From an uncultured Schlesneria sp. (GTDB taxonomy: Bacteria > Planctomycetota > Planctomycetia > Planctomycetales > Planctomycetaceae), in the NCBI GenBank assembly GCA_903871875.1, contig CAIQIR010000163.1, positions 1 through 64,000 on the forward strand: DNA of 64,000 nt. The letters are read 5' to 3'. The notes beneath the pieces are model-generated. The model searched no databases and was not told the origin of the DNA. It worked only from the letters and a program-made list of their open reading frames with translations. Made by a program: the position numbers and the translations under genes. How positions within the stretch are numbered: the first letter of the stretch is position 1; each line of letters opens with the position of its first letter. Shown here piece by piece: positions 27,189 through 36,492 of this stretch.

Positions 27189-29405
27189 TTAGGCGGGAAT
27201 CACGCGGACCGCGCAGCTCTTATAGGATGGCTGTTTGGAATACGGGTCAAAAACCGGATCGGTCAGTCGATTCGTGCCTTCGTAGTGCATGGGAATGAAA
27301 ACGACGCCGGGGGCCACAGCAGGAGTTAAAAACGCCATCGCACGCATTTCGCCTCGCTGTGATTCGACCCTGACCCAGGCATTTGGCGTGATACCAAGTG
27401 CTCGCGCGTCGGCCGGATTGATTTCGATGAATGGCTGTTCCGGGTAGAGCTTTCTGAGGACGGCCGATTTCGACGTTCGAGTTTGAGTGTGCCATTGCGA
27501 AGCCGAGCCACGGCCGGTCAACAACTGGAACGGAAATTGTGCACTCGGACGTTCCGTCACCGGGCGAGGTTCTTCGGCGAGAAATTTGGCTTTTCCGTTC
27601 GCATGAAAGAATCGACCGTCCTCGAACAGTCTGCGTTCTTGTCGATCGTCGCCCTGATCGGCGGCGAACGGCCATTGAACTCCACCATGTTCCTCCAGAA
27701 ACGAGTAATCGGTGATTCCGGAAATGTCGCAGGGACGTCCTTGGGACAGTTCTTTCAGGATCTCGAATACGGTTGCGGGGTCTGACCAGCGCTGGAACAT
27801 CTCGCCGCAGCCCCAGTAATGCGCAATCAACTGAAAGATCTGGAAATCGGCCAGAGCTTGTCCTGGGGCTTTGCGAACCTTTTTCAAGACTCCGATTCGT
27901 CGTTCAGAATTGATGAACGTTCCTTCTTTCTCGCCCCAGCCAGCCGCAGGGAGAATCAAATGCGCGCGCTGAGCCGTTTCCGTCGTGTGGTACATGTCCT
28001 GTACGACGAGAAAATCGAGGCGGTCGAGAATATCGCGCGCCTGATTCTGATTGATCCATGAATGAGCGGGATTCGTGCAGATCACCCAGAGACCTTTGAT
28101 TTTTCCTCGAAGAATCCCCTCCATGATTTCGTTGTAGGCCCAGCTGTTTTCGGACGGAATTCGCACGGGGTCGATGCCCAGTACCTTGGCAACTTTCTCA
28201 CGATGCGATGGATTCGTGAATTCGTGACCGCCGAGTAGTCCCGTGGTGTTGCTGAACAATCGCGAGCCCATCGCATTACATTGTCCGGTAATCGAGTTGG
28301 CCCCCGTACCAGGTCGACCAATGTTTCCCGTCATGAGTGCCAGATTGATGATGGCCTGTGCCGTTCGAACCCCTTGATGACTTTGATTGACTCCCATCGT
28401 CCACCAGAACGATGTCCGATCGCGTTCATGAATCGATTCTGCAAATCGGCGAAGTTGCTCGGGACGAAGATGCGTCTCGGCGGCGACACGACTGATCTCG
28501 AACGGCTCGACAAACTTTGCGAATTTCTCGAAATCTTCTGTCGATTGCTCGATGAAGGTGTGGTTGATCCAGCCTTGTTCGATCAAGATTCTGGCGATGC
28601 CATAGAATAATGTCTGATCGGATTTGGGGGCGATGGCCAAATGCTGGGTGGCATACATAGCCGTTTCGGTCATCCGGGGATCGATGACAATGATCTCGGG
28701 CGAACGGCGATTGCGCATCACCCGCTCCCACATAATGGGATGAGCCAGACACGGGTTGGCGCCGGTAAACACCAGCACGTCCGATTCTTCAAAGTCGGCG
28801 TAAGTATACGGCGGCGCGTCGAAGCCGAAGGCCTGCTTGTAGGCGACGACGGCCGTGGCCATACACTGTCGAGTGTTGCCGTCTCCATGCAGCATGCCCA
28901 TGCCGAACTTGGCCAACGCGCCGAGAAACGCCATTTCTTCGGTGGGAATCTGTCCCGTGCTGAGGAAGGCAATCGACTGCGGCCCGTGAGTTTGCTGAAT
29001 CGCCTTCATGCGGCTGACGAATTCGTTCATCGCCCTGTTCCAATCGACAGGGACAAGTTGACCATCCGCATTTCGTAGCAGCGGCGTCGTGGCACGGTCG
29101 GGGGCATCCAGAACGGTCAGCGCCTCCCAACCTTTGGGACAAGCCATGCCGAGATTGACTGGGTAGTTCGTTTCGGGAGAAAGATTCACCACCTCGTGAT
29201 CGCGAAGATGAATTTTCAATCCGCAACCGGTTGAGCAGTAACCACAAACCATGGTCGTCGTGGCGTCGGGCAGTTGACGGGAAGGAACTTGACCCAATCC
29301 GTTTCCTGCCGGCTCGAGCAATAACTCTCGTGTCAATTTGCCGTCTCGTTGATGAATCAACGAGACGGGTGACAGTTCCGAAAGGCGTTTCAATAGGGAA
29401 TTCAT
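27189..29405 (-). CDS. nasA: Assimilatory nitrate reductase catalytic subunit (NasA type)
   Basis: This 738-aa bis-MGD molybdoenzyme reduces nitrate to nitrite in the cytoplasm. The N-terminal [4Fe-4S] ligands are Cys54, Cys57 and Cys61 (CGYCSTGCG), and Cys89 (ACPKG). The Mo ligand is Cys181 in [32 protein letters not shown] and a C-terminal dinucleotide-binding domain ([17 protein letters not shown]) fit NasA/NapA enzymes. There is no Tat signal and no C-terminal [2Fe-2S] domain. It is the last gene of the operon; its ATG overlaps the stop of the iron-sulphur/membrane fusion by 4 bp, so that protein is its likely electron donor. Confidence 0.92.
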   Translation of the reverse strand: MNSLLKRLSELSPVSLIHQRDGKLTRELLLEPAGNGLGQVPSRQLPDATTTMVCGYCSTGCGLKIHLRDHEVVNLSPETNYPVNLGMACPKGWEALTVLDAPDRATTPLLRNADGQLVPVDWNRAMNEFVSRMKAIQQTHGPQSIAFLSTGQIPTEEMAFLGALAKFGMGMLHGDGNTRQCMATAVVAYKQAFGFDAPPYTYADFEESDVLVFTGANPCLAHPIMWERVMRNRRSPEIIVIDPRMTETAMYATQHLAIAPKSDQTLFYGIARILIEQGWINHTFIEQSTEDFEKFAKFVEPFEISRVAAETHLRPEQLRRFAESIHERDRTSFWWTMGVNQSHQGVRTAQAIINLALMTGNIGRPGTGANSITGQCNAMGSRLFSNTTGLLGGHEFTNPSHREKVAKVLGIDPVRIPSENSWAYNEIMEGILRGKIKGLWVICTNPAHSWINQNQARDILDRLDFLVVQDMYHTTETAQRAHLILPAAGWGEKEGTFINSERRIGVLKKVRKAPGQALADFQIFQLIAHYWGCGEMFQRWSDPATVFEILKELSQGRPCDISGITDYSFLEEHGGVQWPFAADQGDDRQERRLFEDGRFFHANGKAKFLAEEPRPVTERPSAQFPFQLLTGRGSASQWHTQTRTSKSAVLRKLYPEQPFIEINPADARALGITPNAWVRVESQRGEMRAMAFLTPAVAPGVVFIPMHYEGTNRLTDPVFDPYSKQPSYKSCAVRVIPA

Positions 29406-31168
29406 GGCCGGACTCCACCAGGCATGCGCGGGCTCGAGACCGCCGCGAAAAACAAATAACGCTCAAACAGTTCACCGCCCAGACAGCCGAGCCAGGCCAG
29501 GCAGATCGTCGTGGCGATGATGGGGTTCGCGTCGATGTTGGAAATATCATTCAATTGGCCGAGCAGCATGGCTGGCATGGCGATCCCGCCGAGAATACCG
29601 AGCCCCAGGCGAGCGAACGCCTCTGTCGACAATGCACCACTGACGAGAAGTGCCGACCGTTTCAGCGAGGTCATTCGGCGGCTGGCCAAATGTCGAAGTA
29701 ACGCGCCGTCGAACAAAAGTTTTGTGATGCCAAGGACCAGCAAGGCGCCTGTTAAAGGCTGGCCAACGCCGACGATCAGACGACCCGCCGCTTCGGGGTC
29801 GACCAGCCACTTGAGCAGTAAGAACGACAGTAACGTCGTTGTCGTACCCAACAAGGCCGCCGTCAGCCCGAACCGGACTAACGTCTGCCCGAAGCTCCAC
29901 AGATCACGCTGAGTGAAAACGTAGATCATCACCGAACAGAATAGTCCGATCAGCCCGGCGACCGCGACGGCACCTCCGGCCAGATGCAGGTGGGGAGTCA
30001 CAAACTCAGCCCATGCCAGGCCGAGGGGAGCCGCCGACGATCCGGTCCAGCAGGCCACGGCGTATTGCACCGCGAGCGCCGCGAACAGGCCGAAGAAGGC
30101 GATCTCGCGGCTGAGCCACGAATGCCTCCAGCCCAATACGCCACGAAATGCATAGAGGGGGCGGCCCAAGTGGCAAGTACTGGCGGCAAGTGCGAGCAGC
30201 CCGAGCAGCAAGGCGTTTGTCGCATGCAGCGGGCGAAAGACCGCCCCCAATCCGGATGCAAGCGTGGCGTCCAACAGAACGCCGATTGTGAAGGCTCCCA
30301 CCGACAATTGTGTTAAAACAAGCATCACAATCAATGGCCAATGGGGGTGCTCGGGACTCACAGAATAGTAGTCCGCTGGCAGCATGTTCCGCGGAAAGAC
30401 ACGCTTCGTTTTATAGGTGGTCGTGGGAAGCGTCAGAGACGGTTCGGGAGCGGCCGGAAGGAAGTGATCGGCTTCCGAATCTTCGATCACTTTTTGAATG
30501 GTCACGGTCCGGATGGCAATTGCTTCATGAGGGCAAGCCTGTACGCACGCGGGAGCTTCTCCTTTCGCTAACCTGCTTGAGCACATGTCACATTTGCGAA
30601 CGATCCCCTTCGATTTGTGATATTTCGGAACGTTGTACGGGCAAGCGAGCGTGCAGTACTGACAGCCAAAGCATTGATCGTCGAGGTGTTTCACAATGCC
30701 GGTCAACGGGCTTTTCTCGTAGGCATTGACGGGACAGGCGATCATGCACGCTGGTTCGACGCAATGATGGCAGGCGGCTGTGACGTGCTGCATGACAGGG
30801 GCCGTTTCGGTGCCACCGACCAGCATTCCCACGTCCCGCCACGTTTCGCCTTCGTCCAGCCCATTCAACGAATGGCAGGCAGTTACGCAGGCTTTGCAGC
30901 CCGAACACCGATCGAGATCAACTTCAAATGCATATTGCTGGCCGGGCCCGGGCGGTGTCGCCGGCAATAACTTTTCGTAGTAGCGAGCTTGATCTGGAAC
31001 ACGATTCAGAACGTGATCTCGAGAAAATTCCTCAACCGCCGTCAGCTGTTGTTGCTGTTGTAGCAGCCGTGCGATCAGTGATGCCGCGTCAGAACCCTGT
31101 GCAGCAACATCCGACGAGCCCCTTTGGAAGTCTTCGAGTGTCAGCGGACGTGTCTGAGATGACGTCAT
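29402..31168 (-). CDS. DmsB-like ferredoxin fused to DmsC-like membrane anchor
   Basis: This 588-aa fusion starts with a polar 80-residue segment ([17 protein letters not shown]). A four-cluster ferredoxin domain follows ([39 protein letters not shown] and [20 protein letters not shown]). From about residue 280 there are eight or so membrane helices of the DmsC/NrfD class ([35 protein letters not shown]). It probably takes electrons from quinol or another donor to NasA. It is coupled to its neighbours by overlaps at both ends (TGATG with nirBD, ATGA with nasA). DmsC-type anchors are usual in respiratory enzymes, so its pairing with an assimilatory reductase is notable. Confidence 0.85.
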   Translation of the reverse strand: MTSSQTRPLTLEDFQRGSSDVAAQGSDAASLIARLLQQQQQLTAVEEFSRDHVLNRVPDQARYYEKLLPATPPGPGQQYAFEVDLDRCSGCKACVTACHSLNGLDEGETWRDVGMLVGGTETAPVMQHVTAACHHCVEPACMIACPVNAYEKSPLTGIVKHLDDQCFGCQYCTLACPYNVPKYHKSKGIVRKCDMCSSRLAKGEAPACVQACPHEAIAIRTVTIQKVIEDSEADHFLPAAPEPSLTLPTTTYKTKRVFPRNMLPADYYSVSPEHPHWPLIVMLVLTQLSVGAFTIGVLLDATLASGLGAVFRPLHATNALLLGLLALAASTCHLGRPLYAFRGVLGWRHSWLSREIAFFGLFAALAVQYAVACWTGSSAAPLGLAWAEFVTPHLHLAGGAVAVAGLIGLFCSVMIYVFTQRDLWSFGQTLVRFGLTAALLGTTTTLLSFLLLKWLVDPEAAGRLIVGVGQPLTGALLVLGITKLLFDGALLRHLASRRMTSLKRSALLVSGALSTEAFARLGLGILGGIAMPAMLLGQLNDISNIDANPIIATTICLAWLGCLGGELFERYLFFAAVSSPRMPGGVRP

Positions 31169-34100
31169 CAGGCGGTCACCAGTTCGTGTCGATCGGCACA
31201 CGATGTTGCCAATGCACAACCGATTTCGGTGGCGTGTCGTTGATCCAAAACCTCAACCGACGGGAGTTCGAGAAATACGTCACGACCGTCGATTTTCACC
31301 GGAAACGTCGCGATTTGATATTCCGGGTCGGAAAGCGACTGGCCCGTTTGCAACGAGAAGGTCTTTTTATGGAGCGGACAGGCAACCTTGGGAACATCCT
31401 GGGCATCGCCGACCAGTCCCCGCGAGAGTACGAAGGCCTTTTTATGCGGACACATGTTCTGGGTCGCGTACCATTCGCCGCGAGTCACACAGTTGAAGAC
31501 CGCGATTTGCGTCTTGCCGTACTTGATTGTCGCTCCGCCGTCCTCGGGAAAATCGCTCACGGTACCCACCTTGACCCAGCGGACGTCTTCCTGGTCAAGT
31601 CGACCGAATTGTTGATCAACCGTTGATTGGAACTGTTCCAACGAGATGATTTCGCTGGGCCAATCCGCCGGGTGTTGTTGACCGCGTTCCGAAACGAATT
31701 CGATACAGGGTTCTGTCTCGTCCGTGTTGACGAATTGTCGGAATCGTTGTCGTTTGATGGGGTCATCGACCACCGCTTTCCATTCGCATTGGTAAGTATC
31801 GACCAAATGTTGCAGCATCGCTTCGAGTTCTGCTGCGATGCCCAGTTTGTCGTCCACGATGACTTCGCGTAGATGATCGATTCCGCCTTCCAGCTTGTCG
31901 CACCAGACGGAGGTGCGGGTCAGTTTGTCGGCTGTTGTGATGTAGTACATCAGGAACCGGTCGATGTAGCGGATCGCGGTCGCTTCATCAATTGCAGCGG
32001 CCAGTAGTTCGGCGTGACGAGGTTTGGTTCCCCCGTTGCCACAGACATAGAGGTTATATCCCCCTTCGACGGCGATCAGGCCGACATCTTTTGATTGCGC
32101 TTCCGCGCATTCACGAGTGCAACCCGAGACTGCCATTTTGATCTTGTGCGGTGACCGAATTCCTTTGTAGCGATTCTCGACCTCGATGGCGAAGCCGACC
32201 GAGTCGCGCACACCATACCGACACCAGGTCGTGCCGACGCAACTTTTCACCGTTCGCAAAGATTTGCCATACGCGTGTCCGCTTTCGAATCCGGCATTGA
32301 CCAGCTTTTCCCAGATGTCGGGAAGGTCTTGAACTTGCGCCCCGAAAAGATCAATTCGCTGTCCTCCGGTGATCTTCGTGTAAAGTTGATAATCTTTGGC
32401 CACTTCACCCAGAACAATCAGCTTTTCAGGCGTGATTTCGCCGCCTGGCACGCGGGGAACCACCGAGTACAACCCGCCTCGCTGCATGTTTGCCAGGAAC
32501 CGATCGTTGGTATCCTGCAGCGTTTCCAGCTTGGGATCCAGGACATTTTCATTCCACAAGGAAGCCAGAATCGACGCGATCGGCGGCTTACACAATTCGC
32601 AACCCGTCCCGCTGCCAAATTGCTGCAGAACGTCCTGAAACGTTGTGATCTGTTTGGTCTTGATGAGCGCGAATAACTCCGTTCGCGAATAGGCGAAATG
32701 TTCGCACAAATGGTTCGTGACCTGCTTGCCGAGCAATTTCATCTGATCTTTGAACAGGTCAGTGACCAGTGGGAAGCAGCCGCCGCATCCGGCACCGGCT
32801 TTGGTGCAGGCCTTCACCGCAGCCGGAGAGTCCAGGTTCTGATCGCGAATGGCACTGCAAATCGTCCCCTTCGTTACGTTATTGCACGAACAGATCTGGG
32901 CTGAATCGGGCATGCTGCCAACCCCCCCCAGCGAGGAAGCTGCCGAAGTGCCGCCCACGATCAGTTCATGTGGCAGGCACGGAAGCGGTGACTGGGATTT
33001 CACCAACATCGACAAGGCGGCATATTCGGACGCGTCGCCGACCAGGATTCCACCAAGCAGCAATTTCCCATTGGGCGAAAACAACAGCTTTTTGTACTTG
33101 CCGCCAAACGGGTCTTCAAAAAACAAGGGAACCGCTTTTTCTGGCGGCGCTTCGTAGTCACCGAAACTTGCCACATCAACGCCCATCAACTTGAGCTTTG
33201 TCGACAATTCGGCTCCCTGGAAGGTTTTTTCACCGCCCGTCAGGATCGAAGCCAGTGTGTCGGCCATCTCGTAACCGGGAGCCACTAATCCATACACCAT
33301 TCCTTTGTGCAAAGCACATTCACCGATGGCGTGAATCTTCGGGTCGGACGTTCTTAGCCGGTCATCGACGCTCACTCCACCGCGTGGTCCGATTTCCAGG
33401 CCACATTTCATGGCCAGTTCATCCCGGGGGCGAATCCCGGTGGAAACAACGATCATGTCCACATCGAGTCGGTTGCCGTCTTGAAATTCGATCGCTTCAA
33501 CGTGTCCGTTGCCATGAATTTCTTTTGTGCCGCAATTCAAATGAACATGCACACCCAGGGCCGTAATCTTGTTCACAAGGACGCGAGAGCCCGCATCGTC
33601 GATCTGTCGGGGCATCAGCCGCCCGTTGTACTCGATGACATGTGGCTCGAGCCCCAGATCGTAAACGGCTTTGGCCGCTTCCAGGCCTAACAGGCCGCCG
33701 CCGATCACGGCGCAACGCTTCGCATGGGCTGCGAAGGCGATCATGCGTTCTAAATCCTCAATCGTCCGGTAAACGAAGACGCCGCTCTTGGTGATGCCCG
33801 GAACAGGAGGCACAAAGGGATACGAGCCCGTCGCCAGCACGAGTGTGTCGTACTGAATGACCACTCCTTTTTGCGAAGTCACCTGTTGTATTTGGCGGTC
33901 GATCGTATCGGCGCGATCGCCCACGTGCAGTTCCACTCCGTGCGACGTGTACCAATCCCGCTTGGCGAGCATTAACTTTTCGGCATCGCGGTGCGCGAAA
34001 AACGATGTGAGGCCGACGCGATCGTAAGCCGCTCGCGGTTCTTCGCAGAACGTGACGATCCGGTAGTGGTGATCCTTGTCGTACTCGACCAGTTTTTCGC

Positions 34101-34188
34101 AGAACCTCAGCCCCACCATCCCGTTACCGATGACAACGACGGTTTTCTTTTCGCCCGTCGAACTACGACTCGAGTTTGGCATCATCAT
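31168..34188 (-). CDS. nirB: Assimilatory nitrite reductase, NirB-NirD fusion
   Basis: This 1006-aa enzyme reduces nitrite to ammonium. In order: FAD/NAD(P)-binding domains (VVVIGNGMVGLRFCEKLV, then AVIGGGLLGLEAAKAVYDLG); two BFD-like [2Fe-2S] segments (QICSCNNVTKGTIC, GCELCKPPI); a sirohaem/[4Fe-4S] core (GTTWCRYG, SGCTRECAEAQSKDVG, LYVCGNGG); and a C-terminal NirD-type Rieske domain (NMCPHKKAF, VACPLHKKTFSLQ). NirD is more often a separate gene. ATG 34188 is the first of three consecutive ATGs, with GGGA upstream. It follows the nitrate transporter gene by 65 bp. Confidence 0.93.
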   Translation of the reverse strand: MMMPNSSRSSTGEKKTVVVIGNGMVGLRFCEKLVEYDKDHHYRIVTFCEEPRAAYDRVGLTSFFAHRDAEKLMLAKRDWYTSHGVELHVGDRADTIDRQIQQVTSQKGVVIQYDTLVLATGSYPFVPPVPGITKSGVFVYRTIEDLERMIAFAAHAKRCAVIGGGLLGLEAAKAVYDLGLEPHVIEYNGRLMPRQIDDAGSRVLVNKITALGVHVHLNCGTKEIHGNGHVEAIEFQDGNRLDVDMIVVSTGIRPRDELAMKCGLEIGPRGGVSVDDRLRTSDPKIHAIGECALHKGMVYGLVAPGYEMADTLASILTGGEKTFQGAELSTKLKLMGVDVASFGDYEAPPEKAVPLFFEDPFGGKYKKLLFSPNGKLLLGGILVGDASEYAALSMLVKSQSPLPCLPHELIVGGTSAASSLGGVGSMPDSAQICSCNNVTKGTICSAIRDQNLDSPAAVKACTKAGAGCGGCFPLVTDLFKDQMKLLGKQVTNHLCEHFAYSRTELFALIKTKQITTFQDVLQQFGSGTGCELCKPPIASILASLWNENVLDPKLETLQDTNDRFLANMQRGGLYSVVPRVPGGEITPEKLIVLGEVAKDYQLYTKITGGQRIDLFGAQVQDLPDIWEKLVNAGFESGHAYGKSLRTVKSCVGTTWCRYGVRDSVGFAIEVENRYKGIRSPHKIKMAVSGCTRECAEAQSKDVGLIAVEGGYNLYVCGNGGTKPRHAELLAAAIDEATAIRYIDRFLMYYITTADKLTRTSVWCDKLEGGIDHLREVIVDDKLGIAAELEAMLQHLVDTYQCEWKAVVDDPIKRQRFRQFVNTDETEPCIEFVSERGQQHPADWPSEIISLEQFQSTVDQQFGRLDQEDVRWVKVGTVSDFPEDGGATIKYGKTQIAVFNCVTRGEWYATQNMCPHKKAFVLSRGLVGDAQDVPKVACPLHKKTFSLQTGQSLSDPEYQIATFPVKIDGRDVFLELPSVEVLDQRHATEIGCALATSCADRHELVTA

Positions 34189-34253
34189 GATCAAAATCCC
34201 TGAAAACCGAGGAACTGAGCCGCGGATAAGACTGTCTGGCACACAGCACGTGT

Positions 34254-35630
34254 TCAGACGGCGGGCTGGGGAGTCGCCAACTCCAGACCCATCGGCTCAC
34301 CGATCAGGTTTTTCTCTGACAAGGACTCGGTCCAAGGCTCTTCCGCGAATTTCACCGTGAGAATCACGAACGATGCGCAGGTGACACAGATGCCAAGAAT
34401 GAATAACGCCGTCGGCCAGGTGACCGCAGTGCTTTTGAAGAGGAAGCCCGCGGCGACGGCGCCCGCATTCCCACCCGCTCCCACGATTCCGGTCACACTG
34501 CCTAACGATTTCCGATTCACGAAGGGAGCGACCGAATAGGTGGCTCCATTGGACATTTTGACGAACAATCCCAGAAACATCAGCAAGGGAATCCCGGCCA
34601 TCAAGGTTCGTGCTTGCGAAAAGAGCAGCAGTGCGAGCCCCTCGCAAAACAACGCGATGAATAGCCATTTCACGCGTCCATTCAGGCCCCAGCGAGCACC
34701 AAATCGATCGCCAACAATTCCGCCCAACGCTCGCGCGAAAAGATTCATGCCTCCGAACAGGCCGGCAATCAGACCCGCCGTGTTGAGTGCCTGGACTTTG
34801 TCCATATTTTTCAGCTCGCTGAAGTAATCAATAAAGTACAGGGCCGCCACGTTATCGAGCGTCAATTCCAGGCCGAAGCAACACGCGTAGGCAAGAAACA
34901 ATGTCCAGACGCGATAGTCGCTGCAGGCTTTCCAGAACGAACCCCGAATCGCATTTTTCTGCGGTAGCGATCCTGCTGATCGCAGTTGAGCGAAGTTGCC
35001 TGCTGGCGTGTCTTGGGTCAGAAAGTAGTAAGCGACGCCCATGACGGCACAGACGGTTCCTGCGATGAACAAACTCGCCCGCCACGCCGTGGCCGTACTG
35101 AAGCCGAGTACGCTGATGAGCGCCGCGAAAACCAGTGGCATGACCATCTGCGTGACCCCGCCGCCCAGGTTTCCCCACCCCGCGGCAGTGGCATTGGCCG
35201 TGCCTACGCAATTGGGGGCGAACATGATCGACGTGTGGTATTGCGTGATGACAAACGAAGCGCCGATGATGCCAATCGCGATTCGAAACAAGAGAAATGT
35301 CGTGTAGTCATGCGCGAGGCCGATCGTCATCACCGGGATGGAACCAATGATGAGCAGTCCAGAATAAGCGAGACGCGGACCAATCCGATCGCACAACCAG
35401 CCGACGAATAGACGCGCGAAGATGGTGATCGCGACCGATCCGATAATGCACCAGCCGACTTGATCTTTTGTCAGCTTCAATTCGTCGCGGACAATCGCCA
35501 TGAGAGGTGCGATCCCGAACCACGCGAAAAAACAGCAGAAAAAAGCGAGCCACGTCATATGAAACGCGCGCATCTGTGGTGAGTGCAGATCCAGCAGTCG
35601 AATTCGCGTCGCTTTGCCCGGGACATCCAT
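34254..35630 (-). CDS. Nitrate/nitrite MFS transporter (NarK/NasA family)
   Basis: This 458-aa protein has twelve predicted helices. The nitrate-porter signatures are in place: FFCCFFAWFGIAPLMAIVRD at the N-terminus, ATAAGWGNLGGGVTQMVMP in the fifth-helix region and FVNRKSLGSVTGIVGAGGNAG in the eleventh. Conserved Arg residues for substrate binding are expected in RLFVGWLCDRIGPR and in the matching C-terminal half. It imports nitrate, probably with nitrite export capacity. It is the first gene of the nitrate assimilation operon, downstream of a sigma-54-like site. Confidence 0.9.
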   Translation of the reverse strand: MDVPGKATRIRLLDLHSPQMRAFHMTWLAFFCCFFAWFGIAPLMAIVRDELKLTKDQVGWCIIGSVAITIFARLFVGWLCDRIGPRLAYSGLLIIGSIPVMTIGLAHDYTTFLLFRIAIGIIGASFVITQYHTSIMFAPNCVGTANATAAGWGNLGGGVTQMVMPLVFAALISVLGFSTATAWRASLFIAGTVCAVMGVAYYFLTQDTPAGNFAQLRSAGSLPQKNAIRGSFWKACSDYRVWTLFLAYACCFGLELTLDNVAALYFIDYFSELKNMDKVQALNTAGLIAGLFGGMNLFARALGGIVGDRFGARWGLNGRVKWLFIALFCEGLALLLFSQARTLMAGIPLLMFLGLFVKMSNGATYSVAPFVNRKSLGSVTGIVGAGGNAGAVAAGFLFKSTAVTWPTALFILGICVTCASFVILTVKFAEEPWTESLSEKNLIGEPMGLELATPQPAV

Positions 35631-36492
35631 CGAAATGTTTCCTTCAAGAAAAATCGGATTAGCGCTGTCTGTGAAAATCTGCGGCGACGAACGGCTGAAG
35701 TGCTGCCGCCACTGGTCTCGCTGAGGACAATCAGGGGCTGTCGTACAGTCGTCGCTGATGCAAAATCCGACGATCGCAAAACTCAGATTTCCCCAATCGC
35801 CCCCTCACTGCGAAAGCCAGAGGACGACGACAACAGTCAGCACTCCAATCGCGATGGTTGGCAAACAATGTGCCCCCAGGGACCCTGCGAACGGCGTTTG
35901 TCAAGCCGACTTCGGGGGGCCGAACGGTCGAGTGTGGAAGGTCACAGCTACGTCGCGGATCCCGAAAATCGGATTTTCATCGACCTTCGTTCCGGCCACC
36001 GCGGACCTCTGTCGAGACTTTTTGTGTCTCGTAAGTGATAGTCGTTAAATAGGTTGCGTTCGTTGCGTGGAGTCGATCGTTGAGTGGCTGCGGGGCTGGA
36101 CGAACCGACTTTGCCCGACGAACCTTGTCGATTCAGACGACGTCCAGGGAATTGAGTGGAATGCGTTCTGCGCATTAGTTCGGCAACTGCATGCTGTGTT
36201 TGCTGGCAGACTTCGTTCAACTGCGGCCGGAAATCAAAGGTCAATCATCCGAATCAATCAGTTCGGTGCGAAGGATTAGGCGATGAACCCAGCTTTGAAG
36301 GGGGCTGCTTGATAATATCATTCGTCGAAGGAACGCGTTTTGCGGCTTGGTCATAACGCAATCAAAACAATCCTTTCTCTTGAGCGATCCCGCTTCACGA
36401 CACTTGAGCAGGGTTGAATCGATCTCGACGAGTGGCTGTCCGTGCTCTGGGTGGTGATTGTTTTTATCATGAATCAAAATCGGTGATCCTGA
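35631..36492. other. Long divergent intergenic region between nitrate operon and sensor kinase
   Basis: About 860 bp hold no convincing gene in either strand; the open frames lack ribosome sites, low-complexity bias and family resemblance. A sigma-54-like site lies at 35861-35876 for the nitrate operon, leaving a leader of about 220 nt before the transporter. No similar site was seen for the plus-strand kinase gene. I looked for a hairpin leader and found none that was convincing. Confidence 0.55.
35861..35876 (-). promoter_or_regulatory. Probable sigma-54 promoter of the nitrate assimilation operon
   Basis: On the minus strand GGGCACATTGTTTGC matches TGGCAC-N5-TTGC with only the first base different. 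Spacing of the GG and GC pairs is exact. It would start transcription near 35849, about 220 nt upstream of the transporter ATG. Sigma-54 control is common for nitrogen-assimilation genes. Confidence 0.5.

Noticed and set aside
35583-36038. Open frames upstream of the sensor kinase
   Set aside because: They overlap the 5' end of the nitrate transporter on the other strand and have no ribosome site or homology. The region is better explained as regulatory DNA.
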